A DNA stretch of 64,000 nucleotides from Epiperipatus broadwayi (taxonomy: Eukaryota; Onychophora; Udeonychophora; Euonychophora; Peripatidae), in assembly GCA_028023455.1 (NCBI GenBank), contig JAQFVV010012574.1, positions 186,001-250,000 of the forward strand, given 5' to 3'. Under the pieces are notes generated by a model that had not been told where the DNA came from, did not search any database, and saw nothing but the letters and a program-made list of their open reading frames with translations. Positions 11,491-23,304 of the stretch are shown here, piece after piece. The position numbers and the translations under genes were made by a program. The stretch's first letter is position 1; every line of letters starts with the position of its first letter.

Positions 11491-12206
11491 TCGAAATACA
11501 TTAATTATACTTGTATTTAAATATTACAGATTTCTAATTCTAAATTATAATTTTTGTTAAATTTCTTATTGATATAACTTCTGAAGTTTTGGAAGCTTTA
11601 TAAATAAAAGAAAAAAGAATCTTATTTTCAGTTTCATTAATTTCTATTCTGCTTTTTTCTAAAGCCGAAAAACTCCCCAAAATATTTTATAAAGATTTTT
11701 TTAAAGAGCTCCTTCAAATTATCTTTCAATTATTTTAATTACAATTATAGCATTTAATTCGAATTAAAACCACATTTTTATTTAAATTTCGAAAATGTAA
11801 AATTAGACTACAGCTTATATTCAAAGTGAAAATTTTAATATCTTATTTCTGCTGATTTCCCATTCTCCAACTATCAGCATTTTTGCTTTAAGCTCTATAC
11901 ATGCACAAATTATTACAACCATTGATAGCAGTTTATTGGGGGGGGGGGGTGTTCCTGCACACACATTTTTTAAGTTCCTATTTAATAAATAAAAATGTTT
12001 ATTATTTTTCAATGCTTATTATAAAATCATTTTTATATTTTTTTTCCAAATTTAAAATCTTACTGTGGGCATAGATAGTATTACGATCATTGATAGCAGT
12101 TTATTCAGGGATTCCCCGTTTGCACTTTTCTTTTAATTCTTATTTAAAAATTTAGTAAATGTTTATACATTTAACAGCAGAGCAGGTTTTTTTAATGTTA
12201 CAAATA
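11491..12206 (-). repeat. tandem terminal-repeat copies of the PLE at 13-15 kb
   Basis: Two partial copies of the same terminal sequence lie in tandem. CATTGATAGCAGTTTATT occurs at about 11,922 and again at about 12,090, each followed by AGTTCCTATTTAA-like or AATTCTTATTTAA-like text. The second copy continues as TTTAGTAAATGTTTATACAT, which recurs at 15,451-15,473 on the other side of the PLE coding region. A run of twelve G lies at 11,938-11,949. The repeats end at 12,206, where the foldback element begins. PLEs commonly carry such partial tandem repeats (pLTRs). Confidence 0.6.
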
Positions 12207-13023
12207 AGATTTGAAATACCAGGCACTCTTAAATCTGGAACCTAATTGTAAATATAGGGATTTGAACTCAGATTTTCAAGCCACTTTACTATCCACACTA
12301 TCTCATGCTACTAATACACATGATGGCATACACATGCAGAAAAGAAATAATCACCAGCCGTATGTATTTCATGCTAAACCAGTACTATCATCTACCATAC
12401 ATATATATAATCAGTGCTCAGTTTATATTAAGATAGCAAATCCTCAAACTTTAATGGACAGGTTTCAACCTACTCCAACCTCCATCTTTTCAGTCATTAA
12501 TACCATTGAAAATCTGATGATAGAATTCCCAAATCTTATGATGATGCCAATATTCATTGTCATGCCCATGTTGACCTGAAGTCACTCTGACTCCTCACAT
12601 ATAGGACAGTATCCATTTAAATATATAGAAGAGGGATGAGCAGAATGCAAGCTTAATATGTAAGATTTGAAATACCTGCAGAGTGACTTCAGGTCGACAT
12701 GGGCATGACAACAAAATTGGCATCAGCATGAGATTTGGGAATTCTATCACCAGATTTTCAATGGTGTGGATGGCTAAAGAATTGGAGGCTGGAATAGGTT
12801 GAAGCCTGTCCATTAAAGTGTGAGGATTTGCTATCTTAATATAAACTGTATATGTATAGGAGATGGTAATCTGAACCAACTGATGAGTGCTGATTTAGCA
12901 TGAAATACATATATTGGTGATTATTTATTTTTTCTGCATGTGGGTGGTCATGTGTATCAGTAGTATGAGATAGTGTGGATAGTGAAGTGGCTTGAAAGTC
13001 TGAGTTCAAATTTCCTATATTTA
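12207..13023. mobile_element. foldback element, copy 2, with target duplication
   Basis: The arms are about 12,249-12,590 and 12,670-13,023. CCACTTTACTATCCACACTA pairs with TAGTGTGGATAGTGAAGTGG, and GCCCATGTTGACCTGAAGTC pairs with GACTTCAGGTCGACATGGGC. A central spacer of about 80 bases separates them. Direct repeats TGTTACAAATA (12,196-12,206) and TGTTGCAAATA (13,024-13,034) flank it and look like an 11-base target duplication. The target is the PLE terminal repeat, which resumes at 13,024 exactly where 15,494 continues. Frames at 12,211-12,579 (+) and 12,595-12,879 (-) encode near-identical peptides (IANPQTLMDR against IANPHTLMDR) because they lie in opposite arms. They are not evidence of a protein. 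Confidence 0.85.
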
Positions 13024-13200
13024 TGTTGCAAATATTTATTGTATTCAGCTAAGAGCTTTCAATACTAAAACATATCATAATCATAGCATTATACAATTAA
13101 AATTTGTTAAGCTCTTATTTTAAAATTGTTTTGTATATTATAAATTGAATTAGCATAAAATTGAATTTTTAATTTACATTCTGATAATTGCGGAGGAAAT
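13024..13200 (-). repeat. PLE terminal repeat, distal copy
   Basis: CAAATATTTATTGTATTCAG, then ACTAAAACATAT, TAATCATAGCATTATACAAT and TTTGTTAAGCTCTTATTTTA align in direct orientation with 15,494-15,600. This marks the two sides of the minus-strand PLE between them. Confidence 0.75.
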
Positions 13201-13284
13201 TAGATTCCATTTTTTAAAAAGAGGGGTGCTAGTTTATTTTTTTATTTATGGCTTGCATATTTTTGGCTATAGACCACACCACTC

Positions 13285-13560
13285 TCACCTTTCTCTTTCC
13301 GTCATCTCTCTCAGAGCAGCCCTAAAGAGATCAAAGTTGTGGCCTGTGTGTAGCTCATGATATAAAAATATAAATGAGTGTTCACTGCCTTTCTTAGCCT
13401 GGTTGTATAGGTAATTGTACTGGACCAGTCTTGTGGATAGGTTAGTTCTCATTTCTCGATAGTAAGACTTTAAGCTATTTGACTCTTTACATGCAATTTT
13501 ATATACTACTTGGTGTGCAGCATCTCTAGTTATCATTATCTTTTGAGTTTTTTAACAATT
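13285..13560 (-). pseudogene. PLE GIY-YIG endonuclease domain, remnant
   Basis: The minus-strand frame at 13,285-13,536 encodes VVYKIACKES, then a degenerate YYREMRTNLSTRL in place of the Y-[IV]-G-x-T...R block, then HSFIFLYHELHTGHNF. The order VYKIxC, then YxGxT, then the R-containing helix and the late H/GH block is that of the GIY-YIG nuclease that ends Penelope-like proteins. In life it would nick DNA to prime reverse transcription. Here the second signature (YIG) is altered to YYR, so it should be inactive. It lies directly downstream, on the same strand, of the RT remnant at 13,776-15,180. Confidence 0.75.
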
Positions 13561-13775
13561 TAATTTAGATGGAAGTGACCCAAAACTGATGTTGTATTTA
13601 TTGGTACACATCTTTCTTAATTTTTGGCAACTTTTGACATATAAAGGAGACTAGTTCATTTTTTGTGTCATCAGATTGAAGATTTACAGGCTAAATAATT
13701 TTGCTATAGAAATGTGCTATTGTTGATTTTTTTTAGTATTATACCTTACATTAATTAGATCTTTAATGTATAATT

Positions 13776-15185
13776 CTATGTTTTTTCTCTCACCTGCTTT
13801 GAAAACATATAATTTCCAGTCCAAAGAAAACCTTTCAGTCCTGTGTATTTATGAGACCAGGAGATTATAGACTTAGGATGTATGATGCCTCTCATATTTA
13901 GGGATTTCAATTCTATCTTATAATTTAATACATTGTTCTGTCTTTGGATGTTTAAGTCTAAAAATTTGATATTATGATGTTCGTCTTTCTTCTCGATAGC
14001 CCATAATAAGGAAGTCATGGTAGCTAGCTCTAGATAAATTTGATTAATTGTTCCTTAGTCTTTACATAGTAGTACATACGAGCTGCAGAGAACTCCACTA
14101 AATGGTAGCCCTGATTCATTTTATAGATTTTGTTATTTATTGCTACAAATATCTTTTTCCTAATCCAATTTAGTGTTTCTATAATAAAATCTTTTTTTCT
14201 GGATGTTATGATTGACTTGCTGCAACAAATCATCTATAACATTAATTGTTTCATTACAAGGGACAGACCCATACAATTCTTTAAATGTCCAGAGAGGCAA
14301 TTTTGTGGCTATTATTTATTTTAAGATTTTGAATTTTTTCAACAATTTTTTACATAAATTTTATAGTGTATGATCCAAAACCCAGGTAATCTATAAGTCA
14401 GAAAGCAATAATTTTTATTGCATTATAAAAATATGAGCCACTAAAATCAATTAGCAGTCTAAAAGGAAATTTTTCCTTAGGCAACTTTACATTTGCAAAT
14501 ATCCTAGGAATAATAGCAGCCAATGGATATATTTTGTAATATTCAGAGTTTGACAGTGCTTTACCTTGATATTTTCTTACAATTGAATCAATAAATTTAT
14601 CTTTTTTAGCTTTCAAATTATAATCTTTTGTTTCAATAAAACACAAAACTTCAATTTTCTGGTTAACCTTTAGTCATTCTTACCTTTTTAATATCGCAAG
14701 CCAATTGTCCTTTTATCTTCTTTCAAGCAAATGAAGTTTTTATCTTTAATATAATTCCTAAGGCAATTAATATTACAAGTCCAGTAGTTATTTTTAGATT
14801 TAGAGATATATCTCACAATATTAACAGCTTTCTTTATGACTCTTACTTTCTCCAGGTCATTTTCATATTTAGACTCTATATCAGCAACTATCTCCATCTC
14901 TGTGTGGTGCCATCAAATCTGGACCTGCAATTTAAAATCTTCCCTACCGCCAGCTCTGGAAATTTAAATTTTGAAAGGTTGACCCAGTTTTTATCAATTG
15001 CAGACTTTATTACCTTGCAGTTTTGTTTTTTATTTAAAACTCAAGTTTTTTTGAATATTTTCTTTTCAACTTGATAGCAATCTTACTGCATTTTTTACCA
15101 ATGTTCTCAGTAGCTGTATACTTCAATGTCGTATAGTTTTTCCTTCTTTTATCAGCTTTAAATGTGCTAATAAGGCTTTTTATTA
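13776..15185 (-). pseudogene. Penelope-like reverse transcriptase, remnant
   Basis: Read on the minus strand from about 15,185 the frames give, in order: a basic N-terminal stretch (KRRKNYTTLKYTATENIG near 15,100-15,160); LRNYIKDKNFICLKEDKRT (14,688-14,897), like the PLE NTLKADKG block; PRIFANVKLPKEKFPFRLLI (14,398-14,646), the PLE version of GLPKIHK...RPI; a broken motif A (IASLDI, near 14,290); GYHLVEFSAARMY (14,030-14,233), the counterpart of GxPMGSxxSxxLAxxY (motif B); and NIKFLDLNIQRQNN (13,776-14,018), the post-catalytic segment. The YxDD catalytic loop expected between the last two is missing. Frameshifts separate the pieces. Full PLE proteins are about 800 residues; this covers roughly the C-terminal 600. 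Terminal repeats flank the unit at 11.5-13.2 kb and 15.44-15.70 kb. Confidence 0.8.
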
Positions 15186-15439
15186 TTGACCTTAATAATA
15201 AATTTTAAATTTTTCGATTATCTTCTCTCACTGGTATATGGATCTTTTTATTTTAATGTGACAGCAATTCGAATAAACTTTAAATTGGAGGCAATTCCTA
15301 AGAAATGCAATGTGTTCTTGTTTTTTCATAATGTCTATGCAAATCTTCAGCATAATATAATAATGGCCATTTTGTTCCATGAGTATATCCAAATAAAATA
15401 AATAATTCTATAAGAATTTATTTTACCTATTTTCTGCAG

Positions 15440-15700
15440 TAACTATAATGATTTAGTAAATGTTTATACATTTTAACGGGTTTTTTTTTTTTTACAAATA
15501 TTTATTTTACTCAGCAAAGTGCTTTCCATACTAAAACATATAATCATAGCATTACACAATTAAAGTTTGTTAAGTTCTTATTTTAAAGTTTATTTTTCAT
15601 TACCTATTATAAAATCACTTATATATATTTTTTTTTCAACTTTAAAATTCTACTGCAGCTTAAATTCGAGGGCAGCTTAAATTTGAAGTAATATGATATT
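15440..15700 (-). repeat. PLE terminal repeat, proximal copy
   Basis: TTTAGTAAATGTTTATACAT, a T-run, CAAATATTTATTTTACTCAG and TAATCATAGCATTACACAAT match the interrupted copy at 12,145-12,206 plus 13,024-13,130. This copy lacks the foldback insertion and shows the empty site. It ends near CTGCAGCTTAAATTCGA. Confidence 0.75.
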
Positions 15701-17779
15701 AATCAAAATGATATTGATTGAAATACTTTCTGCTAAACTTAGATACAAGATAAATCAAAGAATATTCTTTAATTATTTAATCAATAAAATTTAAATATTG
15801 TAAATAAATCAGTAAACAGCACACCACAGCATCTTTATTACAAATAAAGACAAAGTATGAAAGCAGATACTTTTCTTAAATTGAAATTACATCCCTTCCC
15901 TCCTCCCCCCCCTTTTTTTTTTTTCAAGAAATCCCATCCACAACAACTTCAAAAAAATGAAACATCTTGAAATCCAATCCATAAATGTAACATTCCCTTA
16001 AGAAAAAAAAAACGTCCAACTTCAAAAGACAAAACCTTGTCATATCTAATAGAAAACAATAACTCTCTCAGAAGTGATATTATTATCCAAAAACATTTTT
16101 TTCTTTAAAGCCAAAAGTCGTATGATACAGGAATTAAGCAGACTACAAAGAAATTTATATACAAATTTATATGTCTGACAAGTATCACAATAATATCTAA
16201 AAAATTCCAGCAATTATGATCATAAATTGGGGTTGTTATGGATCATCTATTGGATTAGAAGTTACTTCCAAATCTTCAAAAGAAATGAAAAAACTATGTC
16301 ATAAAAGTGTTTAAAAAAGCCACTGAACAATAGATGTATTCATTGCCAAGATCTAACTTTATGAGACCATGAGTTGTACTCTTTACAAAGCAATTATGCT
16401 TCACTTGAAAAATGAACACACTTCATAATATACTTCAAGACTTTTGTCTAGCCTTAACCTTTATACATTGAGGGAAAGCTTTTGTGTATACAATTTTGTA
16501 TGGCTTTCATATATCAATTTTAAACCTTTAATTGTCCATTTAAAGGAATAATGACTTGATTGCCCAAAAGATAACTCACTTTCCATAGATATTGTTACAC
16601 ACATTCCAAAATATTTTTGGGAGAATTAAAAGACAATGGGTAGACCAGAATTTCAAAACATTTTAGTAATAGCTATTTAATCCAAGCAGTAACAATTTTC
16701 ATGTTAATTATAGATGACTAGAGAGTATCTGTATAATTCATTTACTTCTGGATGAGTTTATACCTATCCTGGATTTTTAATACTGCATAGAATATCAAAA
16801 GTCTCTTTGTGTCTTTCTCTCTCGTAAAATGTAATTCCATTTATTTCTCTTTGTGTTAATGGCACTTTTTGAGCTACATGAAATTGGAGTTGCATAATTC
16901 CTCAGCTTCATATTGACTGATAATGTCAATACTGTGTCTACATTCAGATGCTGACATGTATTTTCTTTTGTATAAAATTATTTTGATTATACTTTGACTA
17001 TTACCTAATGGTTTAGATCTATCTTAGTCTCACATGAGTAATGATCTTAATTATGAAGGGTTGTAATATTATGCATTCATTTTTAAATTTATTAAAATAA
17101 AATAAATATTATGTAAAGACATTTTCAAAAGCTAATATTATATTGTTTCAATAAAAAAAAAAAATTCTTGGTTATTTCTTTTAAACATTTTTTTTTAATA
17201 TAATTTAATTTTTTTGTTTTTTAAAAAGCAAAGACATCAAGATTTTTTCAAAATTTACTTGATTATTTAATTTATGTTTGATATGTTTAATATCTATATT
17301 TAACAACTTTTTTTGACTAAGTGAAGATCTCAAATACACAGGACATATATCTTTATTCTAATAGTAAGTTTTTATGTTAGAAAATTATAGACACAATACT
17401 AAAAAATGAACCATAACACTTCCAAGAATGAATTAATTCAGCCGCTGTTAATTCAGCTAGATTGCTTATGTTATAAAATTCCTTTTATCACTTTCTTGGA
17501 ATTCATAGACAATTATACAATAAAAAATTATGTATTAATAAAACCTTACTGTATCTCAATAAATTATGTTTAAGAGTAGACAATAACATAAAATAATTCA
17601 TATTGAATTAGTTTTGTTGTTTATTATAATTTCTTTTTCTTTAAAAAAAAAAGAACTTTATTTTTTTATGATTAGTTTGGCCTTAATCTTAATTGTTTAC
17701 CTGTAACAAGGGTTTTACTTGTCTCACCCTTGTCCCAGCTTTGTTTTTAAAGTTAATATATTAACATTTTAAACTATTA
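15701..17779. other. no gene seen
   Basis: AT-rich sequence. A C-run followed by a T-run lies at about 15,905-15,925. No coding, SINE or LINE text that I can support. Confidence 0.5.
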
Positions 17780-18060
17780 TCGATTCATTGCAAGAGAAGG
17801 TCTCTCCAATTTTAATCCATCTTCTCTGATCTCTAGCCTTTCTTCTCCACATTATCCTAGCAAACTTTTTTATTTATCCATCCATCTCATATGCAGTCGT
17901 TTTCTAGGTCTTTTACAATTTCCTGGAATGTAGTTTAAAATCTCAACTGTCCAGCTATTATTATATCTTCTAGAAATATATTCAGCCCAACTTCATTTCA
18001 GTCTCTTAATTCTTTCAACTATGTCAGTAACAGTTATTTGTGTCCTGACCTATGTTAATG
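17780..18060 (-). pseudogene. LINE C-terminal fragment
   Basis: On the minus strand the text before the end gives WRRKARDQRRWIKIGETF, the arginine- and tryptophan-rich segment (WxRxAxDRxxWKxLxE) near the end of RTE-like LINE proteins. At DNA level it parallels the 3' end of the LINE at 24,985: ACAATTTCCTGGA, CTCAACTGTCCAGCTATTAT and TCTTCTAGAAATAT align with 25,105-25,160. It is 5'-truncated, as LINE insertions usually are, and has several stops. Confidence 0.7.
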
Positions 18061-21000
18061 TGTATATATGTGAGTGTGTTAATAACAGATTTATATATAT
18101 ATAGTATTATATAAAGATTTTGTTTTAATTTTATTTTTTATATATGCAAAGTCAATGAAAACACAACATGTTAAACATTTTATATATAACAAGAATGAGA
18201 AACTGAATCTCACAAGCTTTAAGCTGCTTTTGACAATATTGGTTTTCATTGCCATTTTTTCTAAACTTTTATATTAATAATCTATAATAGTATATATAGT
18301 ATGTACTAATTAAATTTTGTAAACATTTAAAGATAAATAAAAAAAACGTAGATATTTTGAAACTTTTAATTTTTAGCTTTTAAATGATACTAGCCAAAGG
18401 TTTGTAAAAGTGGGTTTTATTATCAGATTTGGTGGGTAAAAAGTGTTTAGACATTTGATAAGCTTGCAGCTCTTGAATATTCAAAAATGTACAAAAATAT
18501 ATGTGGCTTTTATTATTGAAGAACTTGCCCATGTCTGCCATATAACTATATCTACACTTTGAGAGAAATGAAGTTTTATTATTTTTTATTAATATAAATT
18601 AATTAGTGTATTTATTTAACTAAAAATGTATGTAATAAGCTCTTCTTTTTCATATTTTCAGTAATGTAGAACTAAAAAAAAATTTGTTATCAAAGTCATT
18701 TTCTTTTGTTTTTATTTTTTTCACAATGATAACAATATCTTATTTAAGGCAAGAAAAAAATTTAATGGGAAAAGATGGAGATATAATATTAGATAAAAAT
18801 GTAATCAAAGGTGTTATAAAAAATTTTAAAAAATAAATAAATAAATATTAAAAATGCATAACAATATAGAAAATAAAATGAAAGAGAAAAATAAGACATC
18901 AAACAGCATTAAATACAACAATATGAGACAATCTATTGAAATTACAAATTAAAAGTATGTTAATATTTATAATAATGAATTTCATATTATCACATAGTAA
19001 ATTGCTCAGAAAGTTAACATTTTTATTTAGTAAGTTTGAAACAAAATTTTCAAAAATTTTATTTATGTTACCATCTAACAATTGATATTGAATAGTTTGA
19101 TAATTGATTTTTATATAGTTGAATCAATAATGTTGATGGAAGTTCCTATTATTTGCAGTTCTATCAGTTGTAAGAAAGGTTTCTTTTAATCCTATTATCC
19201 TATTATTTGTGTATTTTCATAATTACCCTGACTTTCAAACTTTTTGATTTTTCGGCTTTTTTTATTATTATCTTCATGATAACAAGCTTATTCTCCAAAC
19301 AATTTTGTTACCCACTTTTATTATAGTTATCAACATTTCACTGTGATATATCAGTTCATTAAATCATTGTATTTTCTATAAATGGATCTACGCTTATCAA
19401 AGAATCTAGCATTTTCTCTATTATATTAAGTTGGCATATTATTTACAAATGTTAGCATTCTACATTATATTATGACTCCAATTCAGAGTATCTTCTTATC
19501 CTCCCTGAATATCTTGTTTTCTATTTAATGCTTAGTTTCTGAAAGAATTTCCAAAATTGTTTTCATGCCCTTCATTATTTCCAAAGTTATTCTCACTATA
19601 GTGAATCTCATTCTATTAGACTACATAATTCTTTCATCTTGCCATCATAATCATGAATAAATCTGTAATATATATATATAACATGTACGCTTGTATATAT
19701 TAAATACATATATATTTATATGCATCTGTGTACCTGTATTTCCATATTTGTATTTCTCGTCTACATACATATTTATAAGTATAATATCTTACATTTACAT
19801 TGATGATTAATTGCAATTATTCCAGAAGCACTCGATGTAAAGACATCCATATGCTTATACAATACACTTTAAATTTTTTATAAATCAAAGAAACTATCTT
19901 GTTTTTAAAGTGTGCATTTTTTTAACAGCTTCATGTTAACATTTATCAAAAAATCTTCAGGTCATCATGCACCAAACAAAATCCAAACTTTATTAGGCAC
20001 AATTACCTATTATTTTAGATAACTACATTTAAAGAAGCCACTTAATGATTGTGAATTTTAGATTATGTGAGTATTTCCCCTTACACTAATAGTAAACAAA
20101 GAAAGAAAAGGAACATATTTGATTTATTTTTTTAAAAATGAATACTCAAAAGCAAAAACGATTTTTGATAATTTCTAATTTACAAAACTTCTGTCTTTAA
20201 AAACACTTTAAGATTGTTATGTAATGATTTTCATTCTTACAGTGTTTAGTTAAATAAAAATTGACTTAAAACATCTTTGCATCACAATACAAACACACCA
20301 TACTTAGTCTACATGTCTGGGTATATCCAATTTGTATTTATTCTCCATTCATGATTTTTTTTATATGGCTAAAAATTATACTTTAATTTTGCTTCCATCT
20401 AATAGTTGTTGAATTATATTAAAAAATTACTTTTTTCTCTTTTAATAATACTCATACAGTCATTTACCTAGGAGGTTAAATGATGTTAGAGGGCTGAATT
20501 AATAGGCTAAGCATAATATTTCCTTTAAGATCTGGGATTTATTATAATTAAAACTTAATAATTTTACTCAGATTTTTTTTTTAGAAGCTTCCCATATTCA
20601 ATTCAGCAGGTCATCAAACTTTTGATTACTAAAACTATATTATGAAACTAAATACAAAAGGAAACAACAATAACTTAACACTAACTACTCAACATTTGTC
20701 TAACTTGATGAAAATATTTTTAAGGAAATCTTAATTCAAAAAAGATGTGTCATTATTATAAAAGATTCAATATTATACATTCAGAAAGCTGAAGCACATA
20801 TTGATCAATCCCAAATCTTTCTTTTGTATACTATGTAGAATTTTAAAGAAATATTTCCACAGCTTTATTTTATATTAATAGGGATTCAAGTCTCACTTCT
20901 ATACAATAAATTAAACAAAATAGCAGTCATTATATATATATATATATTAGATAAAATAATTATTTTTAGCTAACTATATCTTGATAAAATTATCTTTTGA

Positions 21001-21222
21001 CTTTTTAAAGTCAACAGCAATCCACACTATTGTCTGTGTTTTATCTCAACATCTAAGCTCTTCTTTCCATCAAAATAATACTTAAACTAAATCACATTCT
21101 TAGGATAATAACAGTAGAAAGCTGAAAAATTTATCTATTTTTATTGTCTGCAAAGCACTTGAATTTTTGAACATTATTATTAAAGCACAGTTTCTCATTA
21201 TTCTTTTTAACAAAATTTAAAA
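18061..21222. other. no gene seen
   Basis: Three kilobases of AT-rich sequence with short TA tracts (18,095; 19,668; 20,932). Minus-strand frames such as 18,899-19,081 are Asn/Ile-rich and motif-free. Confidence 0.5.
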
Positions 21223-21639
21223 ATGATAATATTAAATAATGCTATCACACTTATAATGTAAAGCTGTATAATTAATAGCAATTAGTCAATTAAAATGGCT
21301 TAGCGCTTTTGGGAAAATGTATTTCTCATAATCATAGCCTGTTATGACTTTCATTGGAATCATTCTATATGTATAATATGCAAACTCTATGCAAATGAGT
21401 CAATTAGCCCATCTTTTTGATCTGGCAAAACATGCTTCTTTATGATTAATGGTGAAGGAGTCTTCTGCTCTGAAGTAAGCCACCTTTACCTTACGCCTAA
21501 CATTGTGCCTCTCAGTACAAACTAATTTTGCAGATGCGGGTTTGAACTTGTGTCCGGATACTTTTTGATGTTGTGACTAATTGCTATTAATTATACAGCT
21601 TTACATTATAAGTGTGATAGCACTATTTAATATTATCAT
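21223..21639. mobile_element. element with 65-bp near-perfect inverted repeats
   Basis: Positions 21,223-21,287 and 21,575-21,639 are reverse complements at 64 of 65 bases (the difference is GCACTATTT against GCATTATTT). The 287-base interior is richer in G and C than the flanks and includes GGGTTTGAACTTGTGTCCGG, which resembles a tRNA B box. No transposase is present. The class is uncertain: a MITE with long ends, a foldback element, or a SINE flanked by an inverted duplication. Confidence 0.8.
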
Positions 21640-21749
21640 AATTTGGAGAAGTGTAAAGCATAAATCTATAATTTATTACTTAAAATTTAAAAATGTATAT
21701 ATTAATGTAAAGATGTGATTATTTATTAAGTGCAAAGGAAGTATGTAAA

Positions 21750-22000
21750 TACTTTAGAGAAAGGCTTTAACTAATATCAAATGTGCCTTGAACATTTATA
21801 ATAATCAAACAATGTCTTTTTTTGACTATAGAGGGACCTCTCAAACCTCTATGCAAGATAGCAACTTTATAAAGATAAGAATAGCCATTTTATTTTTAAC
21901 CTAAATTCCTAATTATATAGGCCAATCTGAAGCATTTTGACTGAAGAGCACAAAGTTCTTTACTTTTTAAGACCACTGGTTAAGACCTTTCTCTAAAGTA
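21750..22000. mobile_element. small MITE with 22-bp terminal inverted repeats
   Basis: TACTTTAGAGAAAGGCTTTA (from 21,750) pairs with AAGACCTTTCTCTAAAGTA (to 22,000); 20 of 22 bases match. Total length is 251 bases and the ends begin and end with TA. There is no coding capacity. This fits a non-autonomous DNA transposon; the family is not recognised. Confidence 0.6.
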
Positions 22001-23079
22001 TATATATATATATTAGAAAATCTCATAGAAAACATGAATGCCCTGAATCTAGTTTTAAGAACTAAATTATGAATCAATGCCTATAGAGGTTTGGCACATT
22101 TTTTATCAGTAATGAAGTCTATAACTTATTACAATTATAATTTTTATTTTAATATAAATGTATTGAAACTTATCATTAGGGGCTTACATCATATAAGTAA
22201 TTAATAATTTGCTACCCATTTACTAACCAATACTGATCAGTAAAAAAATATGTTCATTTTTCTCTGGACTGATTATATACTATTGACCTGAAAACATTTG
22301 CAAGATTCATTCTGACTTGGTTTCAAACTTCAAGTCACAGCTATGGCATGGCAGATGTGGCAAACATTACAGAATGAATATTTTAAATATTAGCTATTAT
22401 ATTCTGCATATAAATTCTATATATTGAGTGTAATTTTATCTTTAAAAGATCTTGCAAGGAGATAAAATAAATTATTATTAAAGTTTTAAAAATAATGTTA
22501 AAAGAAATCGTGTTTAATTCTTGCATGGATTTAGCCCAGTTATAACATTATAAAAGAAACATCTTTGGAATTAACAACGTTTTTTCCGCATTTGTTTAGA
22601 AAGTATTGAAGATATTTTTTTTAGTTTATGATTTATTTGATCCTGTTTACTGTTAACTTAATAATAAATGTACTGTGTCTATTTTTTTTACTTGAAGTAT
22701 CGTAGTTACAGAAATTATTTTATTTACAATATATAAAACATTTTTATTTAAAGCTTTAAAAGACCCCCCCCCCCACGCCATTTACAATTAGCTTCATATA
22801 TTATGAATGAAAGGAATTACAAAATTTTGTAAATATATTACAAGTATATTAAACCATACAAGGCACATGGAGATATAAAGATAGAATTAATTATGTAAAC
22901 ACTTTATATACGAATATGTATATTAAGCTCTCTCTCACACACATAAAATTAATGAAAATATTATTAATTGTACTCAGTATGTTACAAAATGTAACAAATG
23001 TTTATTATAAAAAAGGAGTAACATTTTTAATAATTTTAGACAAATACATATATCAATATAGACGAGCAAATAAACACAA
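22001..23079. other. no gene seen
   Basis: AT-rich sequence with a run of eleven C at 22,764-22,774. The 68-codon frame at 22,916-23,122 has no recognisable motif. Confidence 0.5.
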
Positions 23080-23121
23080 ACAAATAAATAACCCATTGCA
23101 GGTTAAAGGCTTCGTCAACTA

Positions 23122-23304
23122 ACTGTATCTCACAGAGATACAGTAAAGAAGAAAATAATTCATTACGTTTGTCAATCATTGACTGGAGCGGATTTATATG
23201 ATTTTCTATTTATATTTTATACTCTAGTTAAGAGTAGCTAGATACTCATTTACCAATCAATATTAGCGGGTTAGCTAGACTGGCTTGTAAGCCAGCTAGC
23301 TACT
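23122..23304. other. hairpin-rich block
   Basis: A perfect 10-bp hairpin, ACTGTATCTC-ACA-GAGATACAGT, occupies 23,122-23,144. At 23,274-23,300, GCTAG-A-CTGGC pairs with GCCAG-CTAGC, and AGTAGCTAG (23,233-23,241) pairs with CTAGCTACT (23,296-23,304). The last two helices share CTAGC and so exclude one another. On the minus strand, CTGGC-TTACAA-GCCAG resembles a tRNA anticodon arm, so an old SINE head is possible. The role is unknown. Confidence 0.55.

Noticed and set aside
12211-12879. Two overlapping-length open frames (122 and 94 codons) on opposite strands
   Set aside because: They are mirror images produced by the arms of a palindromic element; the similarity of their peptides is a consequence of the inverted repeat, not of a protein family.
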